Shown: positions 10,956 through 22,309 of the stretch, piece after piece
Layout of the letters: every line of letters begins with the position of its first letter
Position numbering within the stretch: the first letter of the stretch is position 1
Assembly: GCF_003086295.3 (NCBI RefSeq)
Contig: NC_092053.1
Span: 90,492,745 to 90,556,744, forward strand
Length of the DNA: 64,000 nucleotides
Direction of reading: 5' to 3'
Source: Arachis hypogaea
Taxonomy: Eukaryota; Streptophyta; Magnoliopsida; Fabales; Fabaceae
The notes under the pieces: generated by a model
What the model was told of the DNA's origin: nothing
Seen by the model: the letters and a program-made list of their open reading frames with translations, nothing else
Database searches by the model: none
Translations under genes and position numbers: made by a program

Positions 10956-10992
10956 ACACCAAAATTAAAAGGTTTGCTTGTCCTCGAGCAAA
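10956..10992 (-). promoter_or_regulatory. Distal AGGA hairpin, element B
   Basis: Minus strand: TTTGCTCG, loop AGGA, CAAGCAAA (10992-10973; one C-A mismatch compared with G), then TTTTAATTTTGGTGTGG. It sits just before ORF3. Confidence 0.6.
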
Positions 10993-11424
10993 AGAAGAAA
11001 GAAGTGAGTAGAAGAAGAAGAAAATAGAGGAGATGGAGGGTTGGTGTAGGTTCGGCCAAGTTGGAAAGAAGTGTGTAGGATGTGTGAAAATGAAGGTGGT
11101 GAAGGGGGTATTTATAGGGTAAGAGAGAGGGGGTTTTCGTGTATTAGGGGTTGGGCTTAGGAGGGAAAGTATTTGAATTTGAATTGTGAGGTTGGTGGGG
11201 TTTTTGGGGAAGAGTGGGTGGAGGTGATTGGTGAAGATGTGATGGGGAAGAGAAATGGAGGTGATTGGTAAGGGGTATTTGGAAAAGGGTGTTATGGAAA
11301 GGTGTGAAGAAGAGAAGGAGAGAGTTGAGGTAGGTGGGGATCCTGTGGGGTTCACAAATCTTGAGGTGTCAAGAATTTCTCATCCCTGCACCATGTTGGC
11401 ATGTAAACGCCCCTTGGAGTGCTA
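10993..11424 (-). other. Non-coding spacer, element B
   Basis: Pyrimidine-rich on the minus strand (purine-rich as written), corresponding to G 33170-33420. The Ser/Pro/Thr/His-rich ORF here has no conserved features and is probably fortuitous. Confidence 0.55.
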
Positions 11425-11540
11425 ATCCTGGCGTTAAATGCTAGGTTGCTGCCCATTTCTGGCGTTTAATGCCAGCTTTTCTTCCCTTTCTGGCGTTAAA
11501 TGCCAGCTTGTTGCCCTTTTCTGGCGTTAAACGCCAGGGT
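11425..11540 (-). repeat. CTGGCGTT/AACGCCAG palindromes, element B internal
   Basis: Four copies at about 30-bp spacing; the last, CTGGCGTTAAACGCCAG, is near-perfect (11521-11537). Others carry CG-to-TG changes (AATGCCAG). Confidence 0.8.
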
Positions 11541-11664
11541 GTGCTATTTTTAATGCTGTTTTTGATTTTGCTTTGATTTTTGCAATTATTTTTGTGACTC
11601 CACATGATCATCAACCTAAGGAAAATGTAAAATAACAATAGAAATTTAACATAGATAAGTAAAA

Positions 11665-11682
11665 ATTGGGTTGCCTCCCAAC
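11665..11682 (-). promoter_or_regulatory. Conserved hairpin 1, element B
   Basis: Minus strand GTTGGG, loop AGGCAA, CCCAAT, about 50 bp after the PR stop codon. Same position and loop as in A and G. Confidence 0.6.
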
Positions 11683-11730
11683 AAGCACTTTTTTAATGTC
11701 AGTAGCTTGACAGTGGGCTCTCATGGAGCC

Positions 11731-14016
11731 TCACAGATACTCAGAGCATGATGATGGCCTCCCAACACCAAACTTAGAGTTTGAATTTGGGGGCTCTGTT
11801 TGACTCTGCATTGAGAAAATCTTTTCATGCTTCCTCTCCATGGTTACAGAGGGAGATCCTTGAGCCTTAAACACAAGGTAGTCCTCATTCACTTGAAGGA
11901 CCAATTCTCCTCTGTCAACATCAATCACAGCTTTTGCTGTGGCTAGGAAGGGCCTGCCAAGGATGATGGATTCATCCTTACTCTTTCCAGTGTCCAGGAT
12001 TATGAAGTCAGCAGGGATGTAAAGGCCTTCAACCTTTACCAGGACATCCTCTACAAGTCCATAAGCCTGTTTCCTTGAATTGTCTGCCATCTCTAGTGAG
12101 ATTCTTGCAGCTTGCACCTCAAGGATCCCTAGTTTCTCCATTACAGAGAGGAGCATGAGGTTTATACTTGACCCTAGGTCACACAGAGTCTTCTCAAAGG
12201 TCATGGTTCCTATGGTACAAGGTATTGAGAACTTTCCAGGATCCTGTCTCTTCTGAGGTAATCTCAGTTGAACCAGATCATTCAGTTCATTGATGAGCAA
12301 TGGAGGTTCATCCTCCCAAGTCTCATTACCAAATAACTTGGCATTCAGCTTCATGATTGCTCCCAGATACTTAGCAACTTGCTCTTCAGCAATATCTTCA
12401 TCCTCTTCAGAGGAGGAATACTCGTCAGAGCTCATGAATGGCAGAAGGAAGTTTAATGAAATCTCTATGGTCTCTGTATGACCCTTAGATTCCTTTGGTT
12501 CCTCAAAGGGGAACTCCCTTTTGTCTAGAGGACATCCCATGATGTTTTTCTCACTGGGACTCACGTCCTCTTCAGTCTCTCCAGGTTCGGCCATGTTGGT
12601 CATGGTTATGGCCTTGCACTCTCTCTTAGGATTTTCTTCTGTATTGCTTGGGAGAGTGCTGGGAGGAGTTTCAGTAATTCTCTTAGTCAGCTGACCCACT
12701 TGTGCCTCCAAATTTCTGATGGAGGACCTTGCTTCAGTCATGAAACTGAAAATGGTCTTAGATAGATCAGAGACTACAGTTGCTAAGTCAGAGTGGCTCT
12801 ACTTAGAATTCTCTGTCTGTTGCTGAGGAGATGATAGAAAAGGTTTGCTATTGCCAAACCTGTTTCTTCCACCATTATTATTATTATTGAAGCCTTGATT
12901 AGGCTTCTGTTGATCCTTCCATGAGAGATTAGGATGATTCCTCCATGAAGGATTGTAGGTGTTTCCATAGGATTCTCCCATGTAATTCACCTCTGTCATT
13001 GCAGGATTCTCAGGGTCATAGGCTTCTTCTTCAGAGGAAACCTCCTTAGTACTGCCTGATGCAGCTTACATTCTAGACAGACTCTGAGAAATCATATTGA
13101 CTTGTTGAGTCAATATTTTATTCTGAGCCAATATGGAATTCAGAGTATCAATTTCTAGAACTTCTTTCTTCTGAGTTGTCCCATTTTTCACAGGATTTCT
13201 TTCAGAAGTGTACATGAACTAGTTATTTGCAACAATTTCAATGAGTTCCTGGGCTCCTTCAGGCATCTTCTTCAGATGAAGAGATCCACCAGCAGAGTTG
13301 TCTAATGACATCTTGGACAGTTCAGACAGACCATCATAGAATATGCATATGATGCTCCATTCTGAAAGCATGCCAGAAGGACACCTTCTGATCAATTGTT
13401 TGTATCTTTCCTATGCTTCATAGAGGGATTCGCCTTCCTTCTGTCTGAAGGTCTGGACTTCCACTCTAAGCTTACTCAATTTTTGAGGTGGAAAGAACTT
13501 TGCCAAGAAGGCATTGACCAGCATTTCCCAAGAGTTCAGGCTTTCTTTAGGTTGTGAGTCCAACCATGTCCTAGCTCTGTCTCTTACAGTAAAAGGGTAA
13601 AGCATAAGTCTGTAAACCTCAGGGTCAACCCCATGGGTCTTAACAGTGTCACAGATTTGCAAGAATTCAGCTAGAAACTGATGAGGATCTTCCAATGGAA
13701 GTCCATGATACTTGAAATTCTGCTGCATCAGAGAAACTAATTGAGGCTTAAGCTCAAAGTTGTTTGCTCCAATTGCAGGAATTGAGATGCTCCTTCCACA
13801 GAAGTCAGAAGAGGGTGCAGTGAAGTCACCAAGCATCTTCCTTGTATTGTTGGCATTGTTGTTATTTTCGGCTGCCATGTCTTCTTCCTTTTCGAAAACT
13901 TCTGTCAGGTCCTCTCCAAAGAGTTATGCTTTAGCTTCTCTTAGCTTCCTCTTCAAGGTCATTTCAAGTTCAGGATCAGCTTCAACAAGAATACCTTTGT
14001 CTTTGTTCCTGTTCAT
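11731..14016 (-). pseudogene. gag-protease polyprotein, element B (broken)
   Basis: Start ATG at 14016 (MNRNKDKGIL, aligned to A and G). The gag core is readable at 13878-13411 and PR at 12741-11731, the best-preserved PR in the window: active site CDLGSSINLM and ILGRPFLATAKAV are intact. Stops at 13924 (CAA in G), 13411 (TGG in A), 13219 (CAG in A), 13066 (CAA in A) and 12799 break it. The first four are C-to-T or G-to-A changes. The tail before PR contains an Asn/Gly-rich NNNNNGGRNRFGN stretch. PR is the last pol domain; no RT follows. Confidence 0.9.
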
Positions 14017-15644
14017 ATGAAAGAGAAGAGAACAAGAAAGTATAGAATCCTCTATGTCACAGTATAGAGATTTGTTGAGGTGTCAGAGGAAGATAGGAAC
14101 AGAGGGATGAGGTAGGTAGGTAAGAATTCGAACATATGAAGAAGGAGAGATAGTCCGAATTGCTAATTGAGGAGGAGTGTAGTCCTTAAATTGAAAAAGG
14201 TGAGGAGGAAGAAGAATTTTCGAAAACAAAATTAAAAATTTAAATTAATTAAAAGGAATTTTGAAAAAGTGGTTGATGGTTTTTGAAAATTAATAGTGAG
14301 AAAGTGGTTAAGTGATTTTGAAAAAGATTTTGAAATTATCAATCAAAAAGATATTATTGAAAATTATTTTGAAAAAGATGTGATTGAGAAGGTATGATTG
14401 AAAAACAATTTGAAAAGATTTTAAATTAATGATATGATTGGAAATTAATTACTTGGCTAACAAGAAATTTAAAAGATATGATTCTAAAATTCAAATATTG
14501 AATCTTTCTTAATAAGCAAGTAACAACTTGAATTTTTTAATCAAATCATTAATTGTAGCACGGATTTTCGAAAATATTAAAAAATAATTAAAAAGATTTG
14601 ATTTTGAAAAAGATATGATTGATAAGAGAGGATATGAAAAAGATAAGATTTTGAAAAATTAGTTTTAAAACTTTGAAAATTGAAAAAGATTTGAATTGAA
14701 AACAAAATTACCTCCTTGCTGCTATCTTGGCGTTAAACGCCTAGAATGGTGTCCATTCTGGCGTTTAACGCCCAAAATGATACCCTTTTGGGCGTTTAAT
14801 GCCCAGCCAGGTACCCTGGCTGGCATTTAAACGCCAGAATTCCTTCTTCACTGGGCGTTTTGAACGCCCAGGTTTTTCTCTGTAATTCCTCTGTTGTATG
14901 TTCTGAATCTTCAATTCTCTGTATTATTGACTTGAAAAGATATAATTTTGAAATTTTTTTTTGAATTTTTAATGATGAGAGAGAGAAACAACAAAATGAA
15001 ACTAATCATGAATAACTAAGATCAAATAAACAATGCATGCAAGACACCAAACTTAGTAATTTTCATATTAGAGACACTAACAAATTGAGAATGCACATGA
15101 GAAACATCAATAGACACAAAACAAGAGAATTTAAAGATTAGACCCAAGAAAATCAACAAGAACAACTTGAAGATCAATGAAGAACATAATGCATATATTT
15201 TAGAAAAATGCAAGATAATTACAAATATACAAGACACCAAACTTAAAATGTGACACTAGACTCGAACAAGAAACATAAATTTTTGGTTTTTATGATTATA
15301 TGAATTTTTTTTTGTATTTTTCGAAAATTAATTAGTAGAAAAAAAATAAAAGAAATTCAAAATTTTGAATAAGAATTCCAGGAATCATGCAATGTTAGTC
15401 TAAAGCTTCAGCAGGACATTACATACAACAGCCAAATTGATGGGAATCAACTAGCTCCTGTGATGATAAAAGCATCATTTGAAACTCTAGAATTCATTCT
15501 TAAAAATTCTGAAGAACATAGAATAATTTATTTATTTTATTTTTTTTGAATTTTTCAGAATTAAAATTAAAAAGGTTAAACACAAAATAAAATTACCTAA
15601 TCTGAGGCAACAAGATGAACCGTTAGTTATCCAAACTCGAACAA
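14017..15644 (-). other. AT-rich leader of element B
   Basis: Counterpart of the A and G leaders, with TTTTCGAAAA motifs and AAGTTTGGTGTC motifs (reverse) at 15043-15054 and 15233-15244. Unlike A and G it holds a palindrome array at 14727-14872. No gene is seen. Confidence 0.7.
14727..14872 (-). repeat. GGCGTTTAACGCC palindromes in the leader of element B
   Basis: Five copies, such as TGGCGTTAAACGCC and TGGGCGTTTTGAACGCCCA. In A and G this array is found only after PR and in the LTR, so here it has appeared in a third location. Confidence 0.75.
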
Positions 15645-15662
15645 TCCCCGGCAGCGGCACCA
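15645..15662 (-). other. Primer binding site, tRNA-Asp type, element B
   Basis: Reverse complement TGGTGCCGCTGCCGGGGA, two changes from the plant tRNA-Asp complement, six bases after the 5' LTR end. Confidence 0.8.
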
Positions 15663-15668
15663 AAAACT

Positions 15669-17277
15669 TGGTACACGGAATCGTGATCGCACACTTTTCA
15701 CACAAATCTGTGCACTTGACCAGCAAGTGCACTGGGTCATCCAAGTAATACCTTACGTGAGTAAGGGTCGATCCCACGGAGATTGTCGGCTTGAAGCAAG
15801 CTATGGTCATCTTATAAATCTCAGTCAGGCGGATTCAAATTGTTATGAGTTTTGATAATTAAAATATAATTAAAACAGAAAATAAGATAGAAATACTTAT
15901 GTAATTAATTGGCAGGAGTTTCAGATAAGCGTATGAAGATGATTTGTTCCTTTTGAACCTCTGCTTTCCTGCTGCCTTCTTCCAATCATTCATACTCATT
16001 TTCATCGCTAGCTATATGTTGGGGGATCACCGTTGTCAATGACTACCATCTGTCCTCTCAGTGAAAATGGTCCAAATGCGCTGTCACCGCACGGCTAATC
16101 ATCTGTCGGTTCTCACTCATGTTGGAATAGGATCCATTGATCCTTTTGCGTCTGTCACTACGCCCAACACTCACGAGTTTGAAGCTCGTCACAATCATCC
16201 CATCCCAGATCCTACTCGGAATACCACAGACAAGGTTTAGACTTTCCGGATCTCAAGAATGGCCGCCAATAATTCTAGCCTATACCACGAAGGTTCTAAT
16301 CTTAGATTAGAAACCCAAGAGATATGCACTCAAGCTATTGCAGATAGAACGGATGTGGTTGTCAGGCACGCGTTCATAGGTGAGAATGATGATGAGTGTC
16401 ACGGATCATCACATTCATCATGTTGAAGTGCGAGTGAATATCTTGGAATAACAATAAGCTTGAATTGAATAGAAAACAGTAGTACTTTTCATTAATTCAT
16501 GAGGAATAGCAAAGTTCCACACCTTAATTTATGGGGTGTAGAAACTCCACCGTTGAAAATACATTAGTGAAAATAGGGTAGACATGGCCGAGTGGCCAGC
16601 CTCCCATGGAGGTCTCAGAATGTAAAAGTTACATAATGTGTTCCAGAGATGAAAATACAATAGTAAAAGGTCCTATTTATAGAAAACTAGTAACCTAGGG
16701 TTTACAGAAATAAGTAAATGATGCAGAGATCCACTTCCAGGCCCACTTGGTGTGTGCTTAGGCTGAGCATTGAAGCTTCCACGTGCATAGGCTGTTCCTG
16801 GAGTTAAACGCCAGCTTTGGTGCCAGTTTGGGCGTTTAACTCCAATTCTGGTGCCAGTTTGGGCGTTTTTACACCAGAATTTTTATGCTGACATGGAACG
16901 CCGGTTTGGGCCATCAAATCTTAGGCAAAATATGGACTATTATATATTTATGGAAAGCCCAGGATGTCTACTTTCCAACACAATTGAGAGCGTGCCAATT
17001 GGGCTTCTGTAGCTCCGAAAAATCCATTTCGAGTGCAGGGAGGTCAGAATCCAACAGCATCTGCAGTCCTTTTTCAGCCTCTGAATCAGATTTTTGCTCA
17101 GGTCCCTCAATTCCAGCCAGAAAATATCTGAAATCACAAAAAAATACACAAACTCATAGTAAAGTCCAGAAATGTGAATTTTGCATAAAAACAAAAAAAT
17201 ATACTAAAAAGTAGCTAAATCATACTAAAAACTACCTAAAAATAATGCCAAAAAGCATATAAATTATCCGCTCATCA
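15669..17277 (-). repeat. 5' LTR of element B
   Basis: 1609 bp, beginning TGATGAGCGGATAATT at 17277 and ending GTGTACCA at 15669 on the minus strand. Contains TATAAATA (16681-16674) and TGGCGTT palindromes (about 16797-16910). No real gene is seen. Confidence 0.85.
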
Positions 17278-18412
17278 ATTCCTCAAGTCCTAGTCAACTC
17301 CTAAGGAAAGACTAGCTTTAGAGGGATCCAAATCAACTAGCAACTTTCAACTATCAATCAACAAAGGAGTTTGATAACTCAAGAGTCTTTAATTACTCAA
17401 CCATAGCCAAAAGGAGAGAAATCTACACTAAAATCCAACCAAGCATATTATCAAATACTTGGAAGGCACAACATAAAAGCATAGAAAAGCAATAAGAGAT
17501 AATAAAATCCAAACAACCAATTGCAAGCATCAATAACACAAATAGAAGAAAGCAATAATAAATATTAAATACCTCAAATTGCATTAATATGGAAATTGAA
17601 TCTAACCTTGAAAAGTCATAAACTAAATTGGGAAAATAGAGAAATCAATAAGAGAAATAAATAAACTAAACTATTAGAACAAATAAAAGTAGAAGAGAAA
17701 CTAAATTGAAATAGAGTAGAGATCTAAAATTGAAAATAGCTAAACCTAAGAATCCTAAAATTATGTGAATAATGAGAAGTGTGAATGCATGAATGTGATT
17801 TCCCCACTCTGCAACCTTTAATCTGTGTTTTCCGGCTTGGAACTGGGCCAAAATTAGCCCAGAAATTGCCCCCAGCATTTTCTGATATGTCCAGCACGTG
17901 GCTCTGTCACGCGTACGCGTCGCTTGTCTGCCGCACTATCCACGCGTACGCGTCATCCATGCGTACGTGTCGCCTAACAGCAAGGCAACTATGGCAAATT
18001 TTATATCATTTTGAAGCCCCGGATGTTAGCTTTCTAACGCAACTAGAACCGCCTCATTCGAACCTCTGTAGTGCAAGTTATGATCGATTTGGTACGAAGA
18101 GGTCATGCTTGACAGATCAGCAATTCCTTCATTTTCTTGTATTCTTTCCACTTTTGCATGCTTAATTTCCATCCTCTAAGCCATTCCTGCCCTATAAACC
18201 CTGAAAACACTTAACACACATCTCAAGGCATCGAATGGTAATAAGAGAGGATTAAACATAGCAAAATTAAGGCCAAAGAAGCATGTTTTCAATCATAGCA
18301 CAAATTTAGGAAGGGAAATGTAAAACATGTAAATTCTATGAATAAGTGTGAGAATAATAGATAGAATCTGCTCAATCCAATACAAAATAAACCATAAAAT
18401 AGCGGTTTATTA
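17278..18412 (-). repeat. Truncated 3' LTR of element C
   Basis: Minus strand starts TAATAAACCGCTATTTT at 18412 and aligns with 24733-23584 of the C 5' LTR. The last 400 bp or so is lost where element B begins. Contains CGCGTACGCGTC motifs at 17905-17970. Confidence 0.85.
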
Positions 18413-18451
18413 ATCTTCCCACATTTAAACATTAGCATGTCCTCATGCTAA
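18413..18451 (-). promoter_or_regulatory. LTR-proximal AGGA hairpin and polypurine tract, element C
   Basis: Minus strand TTAGCATG, loop AGGA, CATGCTAA (18451-18432), a perfect 8-bp stem, then TGTTTAAATGTGGGAAGAT up to the LTR. Confidence 0.65.
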
Positions 18452-19861
18452 GCTCAAGAGGACCAAAAGAGTGAAGAGGAATGGTAGAAAGTATGAAATG
18501 CAACCTATCTATATGAATGCTACTAAATGCAAAATACTTTTACCTACTTGGTTAAAAGTAAACAAATCCTTCAAGAAGAAATACGAATTGGATCTCACTA
18601 ATTCAAATCACAAAATAAAGTACAAGTAAACTTGCAGAAGAAAATAGCTTATGAAAGCTGGGACCAAAGAATCGAGTATCGAACCCTCACTGGAAGTGTA
18701 TACACTCTAATCACTCAAGTGTTTAAGGGTCGATTCTCTCGGTTCTCTACTAATCTTGTTTTCTAAAGCTTGCTCTTCTTCTACTAATCAACAAAAATTT
18801 AATGCACAAATACACATATCAATAGGTCTTTTAAGGGTTTTAATGGGGTTAGGGTGAAGGTAGGAATGTATTTGGTTAAGTGGACTAAAATCTGAATCCT
18901 TGACCAACCTAAACTGCTCACCTAACCTAAGACATTCCATGTAATCACAGTACACAAATCTAATTGCCTATTAACTATGTTTATCACATATTCATGCATC
19001 CCAATTTGAGTACAACTCATATACATTGCTACCACCATTTACTTTGGGGCATTTTGTCCTCTTTTTATTATTATTTTTTTCTTTTCTTTTTTTTTCTATT
19101 TTTTTTCTTTTTCTTCTTTTATTTTTTTATTATTTTTTTCTTTTGCTTTTCTCAATGCATATGACTAAGGTATTGAATGCAAGAATATGTGCTCAACTTT
19201 TTTTTCTTTCATATTTTACACAACACCCAATTCTCAAACCAAATGTTTCCAAACCCAATTTCCTCACACTTAAATCATGAACACTCTCACTAGTCTAAGC
19301 TAACCAAGGATTCAAATTAAGGACATTATTGTTTTCTGCTTAGAGTTAGTAATGAGATAAAGTAAAGAATAAAGGGGTAAAATAGGCTCAACATTGGTTT
19401 GCAAAGGATAATGAAAGGGTAAGGCCATATGGGTATGTAAGCTCAGTGAAACAAGGCCTCAATCACATAAGTGCATGCATACATAAAACAATGGAAATAT
19501 AAAATCAAGCAAGAAAGAGATCACAATTTTAGAGAGAACAACACACACCAAAAATAAAATATTGGTTGATAAAATGCAACCAATCAAATAGGCTCAAAAT
19601 CTCACTGGTTTTGTGTGTTCGAGCTCTAAACCATATTCCAAAATAAATTTCTTCAAACAAGTTCAATAAAAATTTCAATTCAAATTAATGAAATGGTATA
19701 AAAAGTTTCTTGAAAAAGAAAATGTTACTTCAACCAAGTAGTGGTAAAATTATGCACAAAATCAAACAAACATGCAATCAAACATGTAAATGCAACAACT
19801 AACAAATTAACATTGGTGTTGAAAAAGTAAGTAACTAACCCACGGAAGTCGGTATCGACCT
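18452..19861 (-). other. 3' non-coding region of element C
   Basis: About 1.4 kb, alignable by eye with E 58647-59660. It includes a long pyrimidine/T tract as written (19054-19160) that creates Phe-rich false ORFs. No gene is seen. Confidence 0.7.
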
Positions 19862-19895
19862 CCCCATACTTAAATATTGCACCGTCCTCGGTGCA
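19862..19895 (-). promoter_or_regulatory. Distal AGGA hairpin with internal polypurine tract, element C
   Basis: Minus strand TGCACCG, loop AGGA, CGGTGCA (19895-19878), then ATATTTAAGTATGGGGA. It repeats the layout of the LTR-proximal site with an entirely different stem. Confidence 0.65.
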
Positions 19896-19906
19896 TGCAA
19901 AGATGT

Positions 19907-20013
19907 TCAAGTGGACGGGTAGCTCCAACTGACGCTTTTTCTCCAAAGAATGTGCAGATGGACTCGTCGGTCGCCCCATTCAGAAGCTTTCCCTTTCCCT
20001 TCTCGGTGGCCAT
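19907..20013 (-). pseudogene. ORF3 N-terminal remnant, element C
   Basis: ATG at 20013 gives MATEKGKGKAS, matching the start of ORF3 in element E (MAIKKGKEKA), then runs into a stop after about 35 codons, just before the distal hairpin. Most of ORF3 is deleted. A strong polypyrimidine run ending TTTCAAG lies directly before the ATG, as in E. Confidence 0.6.
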
Positions 20014-20559
20014 CTTGAAAGAAGAGGAAAAGGAAGAAAAAGTAACCCAAAAACATAGATAGAAAACAAATAAAATATGGTTGGGTTAATGCCAAATAAT
20101 GAGGGTCTCAATTACATGGTAGCTACATCATGCAAGTGAGAAAATAATAGAAGCAAATGGCATATAAATAGTGCAAAAATTACAACAATGTGAAAGAGAT
20201 AATGGGTAATAAAAGACAATATAAATTCATGTCAATGCAAAAAGAGTACAAGTATCATAAAAGATTAGCATTGACTTAAATAATATTACTCAATCAGAAT
20301 AAAACAAGTCATGAAGCACCAGAGTAATGCAAGAGATATTCAACAGTTGAGCATGGAAATTCAACACCAAAAAAAAGTATCAAATTTAGAAAAGAAAATA
20401 AAAACATGCACAAAATTAAAATGCAATGAATGAAAGTATGCAAATGCAATAAGAAAAATGGGATGAAAGAGAATAAGGGTGAGAAGTTAAAGGAATGAGG
20501 AAGAAGAATGTAAGAAAGGAGGAAGAAAGAAGAAGAAAGGAGAAGAGAACAAGAAACGA

Positions 20560-20960
20560 ATGTGACACGCGCGCATGCATCACGCATACGCGTGAAAACC
20601 GAAGAAGACATGCGACGCGTAAGCGTCGCCCACGCGTATGCATGGGTGGCCAAACATGCACACTGACGCGTGAGCGTCAGTCACGCGTACGCGTGACTAC
20701 TCGCGCGACTCCAACACCATGGCCACACAAATCTTTGTTCGAGTCACTCTTTACGCCGATTTTCATCCCCACGCGTAGGCGTTATTGATGCTTATGCGTG
20801 GTTGAAATTTCTGCAGGGGACACGTACGCGTGAGGCACGCATACGCGTGAGTTGGTCTATGTGCCTGGCACCCCTCCCGTGCGTCTACATCGCAACTCTC
20901 TGTTCAATTTCCCTTTATTTCGCACTGACATATGACGCGCGCGCGTCATCGACGCTTACG
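20560..20960 (-). repeat. CpG-dense ACGCGT palindrome array, element C internal
   Basis: Repeated CACGCGTACGCGTG-type motifs, including a perfect 20-bp palindrome at 20679-20698 and CTGACGC/GCGTCAG around GTGA (20663-20680). The same motifs are in the LTRs of C and after IN in E. ORFs across it are artefacts. Confidence 0.85.
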
Positions 20961-21076
20961 CGTCGAGTGCAAATTTTTTTTGACTTATTTATTGCGAAAT
21001 AAAAGTAAATATGCAGAACTGGAAATTAAGACCGACAAAAATAAATTAAAACTAATAAAAAGGAGGATCATACCAT

Positions 21077-21094
21077 GGTGGGTTGTCTCCCACC
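21077..21094 (-). promoter_or_regulatory. Conserved hairpin 1, family 2 form, element C
   Basis: Minus strand GGTGGG, loop AGACAA, CCCACC, a perfect 6-bp stem identical to E 40174-40191. Loop and inner GGG/CCC match family 1 while outer pairs differ. Confidence 0.65.
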
Positions 21095-21595
21095 TAGCAC
21101 TTTTAGTTAAAGTCCTTAAGTTGGACATTTGGCGAGCTCCTTGTCATGGTGGCTTGTGCTTGAACTCGTCCAGGAATCCCCACCAATGTTTGTACTTCCA
21201 ACAGCCTCTGGGGTCCCAAACTAGGCGCATAAAGCCTTCAAGCAAGTTAAAGCAAGTGACAAGGCCCCAAGAGTGTTGATTGCTAGAATGAATTTTGGGG
21301 TCCCAAACCTTGCTTTTGCATCCGTCTTCTTGTTGATAATCATTTTTTCACTTGGGTGGTGAACAATCGAAATTCTCACTGAGACATCCAAACAACCTCC
21401 TAGACCCATTCAATTGAGACTTATACTAACCATTGCACTTAGACCTTGAACATCCAACCATAACGAACCTAGGATTGTGATGCCAACCACTAACCATCTC
21501 TCTTTTACTATTAAAACCACAAAGAGCTCTGAGTTGTCCATCCGTCTAAAAGAAACCAAATTCAAGTGGAATGAGAAAGCTAAGGGATATGAATT

Positions 21596-22309
21596 TTACC
21601 CACTTGAATGTTGTATTGGATGGTAATGGCTTTGGGAGGGAGGTCTCCAACAACTTTGGCAAGGTGATTTCAAGCTCCATTCCCTTGTGCTCTTCCTTGA
21701 CAACTTCCATCTCTTTACAAGCCCTTCAATTTCAACCTCTTCCTCTTGGTAGCTTTCTTCCAATTCAATCTTTTCTTCATCGCTTACTAAGGGCATGGAA
21801 GGTTGTGCCCCTTCTTCTTTAATCTCCATGTCAAGTCTAGTGGGAGAGGGTTCAATTGTAGATAAGAACTCATCAATGATTGAGTCCATCTCTTGATCAT
21901 CCCCTTCAAAGTCTTCAACCATGATATGCCTTGGAGGTTGTACACCCTCCTCAACATCAATTTCAAATGTCTTGGAAGGAGACTCTATGACTTGAGTTTC
22001 CCGTGGAGGTTCCGCATCTCCTAAGTCTTCAACCACTTCCTCTTCTTCTATAATTTCGGCTTTCTCCACTTGCTTTAATACAAAATCGAACTCCTCCTTG
22101 ATGCCTTCCCTCACCAATTCTTCAGCTACTCCTTCATCTTCAAGGGTCTCTACTTCCACATTTTGGGCCTCCTCTTCCTTCTCTTGAAGTATAGATGCAT
22201 GAATCCGATCCATTAAGTCCCTTAGACGATCCCTTCTCTCTTGTTCCATGTCAATAGCATAATTGGGCTCATGTGGCTCTTGGATTGATGGATATGGTTG
22301 TTCTTCCAT
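21596..22309 (-). CDS. Glu-rich acidic ORF of element C, function unknown
   Basis: A 237-codon open frame, strongly acidic (runs such as EEEVVEDLGDAE, EESYQEEEVEIE), with a basic C-terminal 35 residues. I recognise no domain. Its place between the Pro/Tyr-rich gag-like remnant and hairpin 1 corresponds to the gag-PR linker of E, which is also acidic (EDAEEEEDVQNIVEEE). It may therefore be an expanded gag-derived linker in a non-autonomous element. It is intact over its length, unusual here. Another possibility is an ORF open only because of Glu codon repeats. Confidence 0.45.
   Translation of the reverse strand: MEEQPYPSIQEPHEPNYAIDMEQERRDRLRDLMDRIHASILQEKEEEAQNVEVETLEDEGVAEELVREGIKEEFDFVLKQVEKAEIIEEEEVVEDLGDAEPPRETQVIESPSKTFEIDVEEGVQPPRHIMVEDFEGDDQEMDSIIDEFLSTIEPSPTRLDMEIKEEGAQPSMPLVSDEEKIELEESYQEEEVEIEGLVKRWKLSRKSTREWSLKSPCQSCWRPPSQSHYHPIQHSSG

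Larger units (their letters stand above)
7690..17277 (-). mobile_element. Element B: non-autonomous Athila-like element with gag-PR and ORF3 (family 1)
   Basis: Reading on the minus strand: 5' LTR (17277-15669), PBS, leader, gag-PR, hairpin 1, palindrome array, distal hairpin, ORF3, 3' non-coding block, proximal hairpin and a truncated 3' LTR (8676-7690). No RT, RNase H or IN is present between PR and ORF3. Its 3' LTR lacks about 620 bp and abuts element A head-on; its 5' LTR start abuts a truncated LTR of element C. Confidence 0.85.

Noticed and set aside
19026..19280. Membrane protein ORF
   Set aside because: T-rich tract producing poly-Phe; antisense to element C.
20495..20788. Arg/Thr-rich ORF
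   Set aside because: Reads through the ACGCGT array on the strand opposite to the element.
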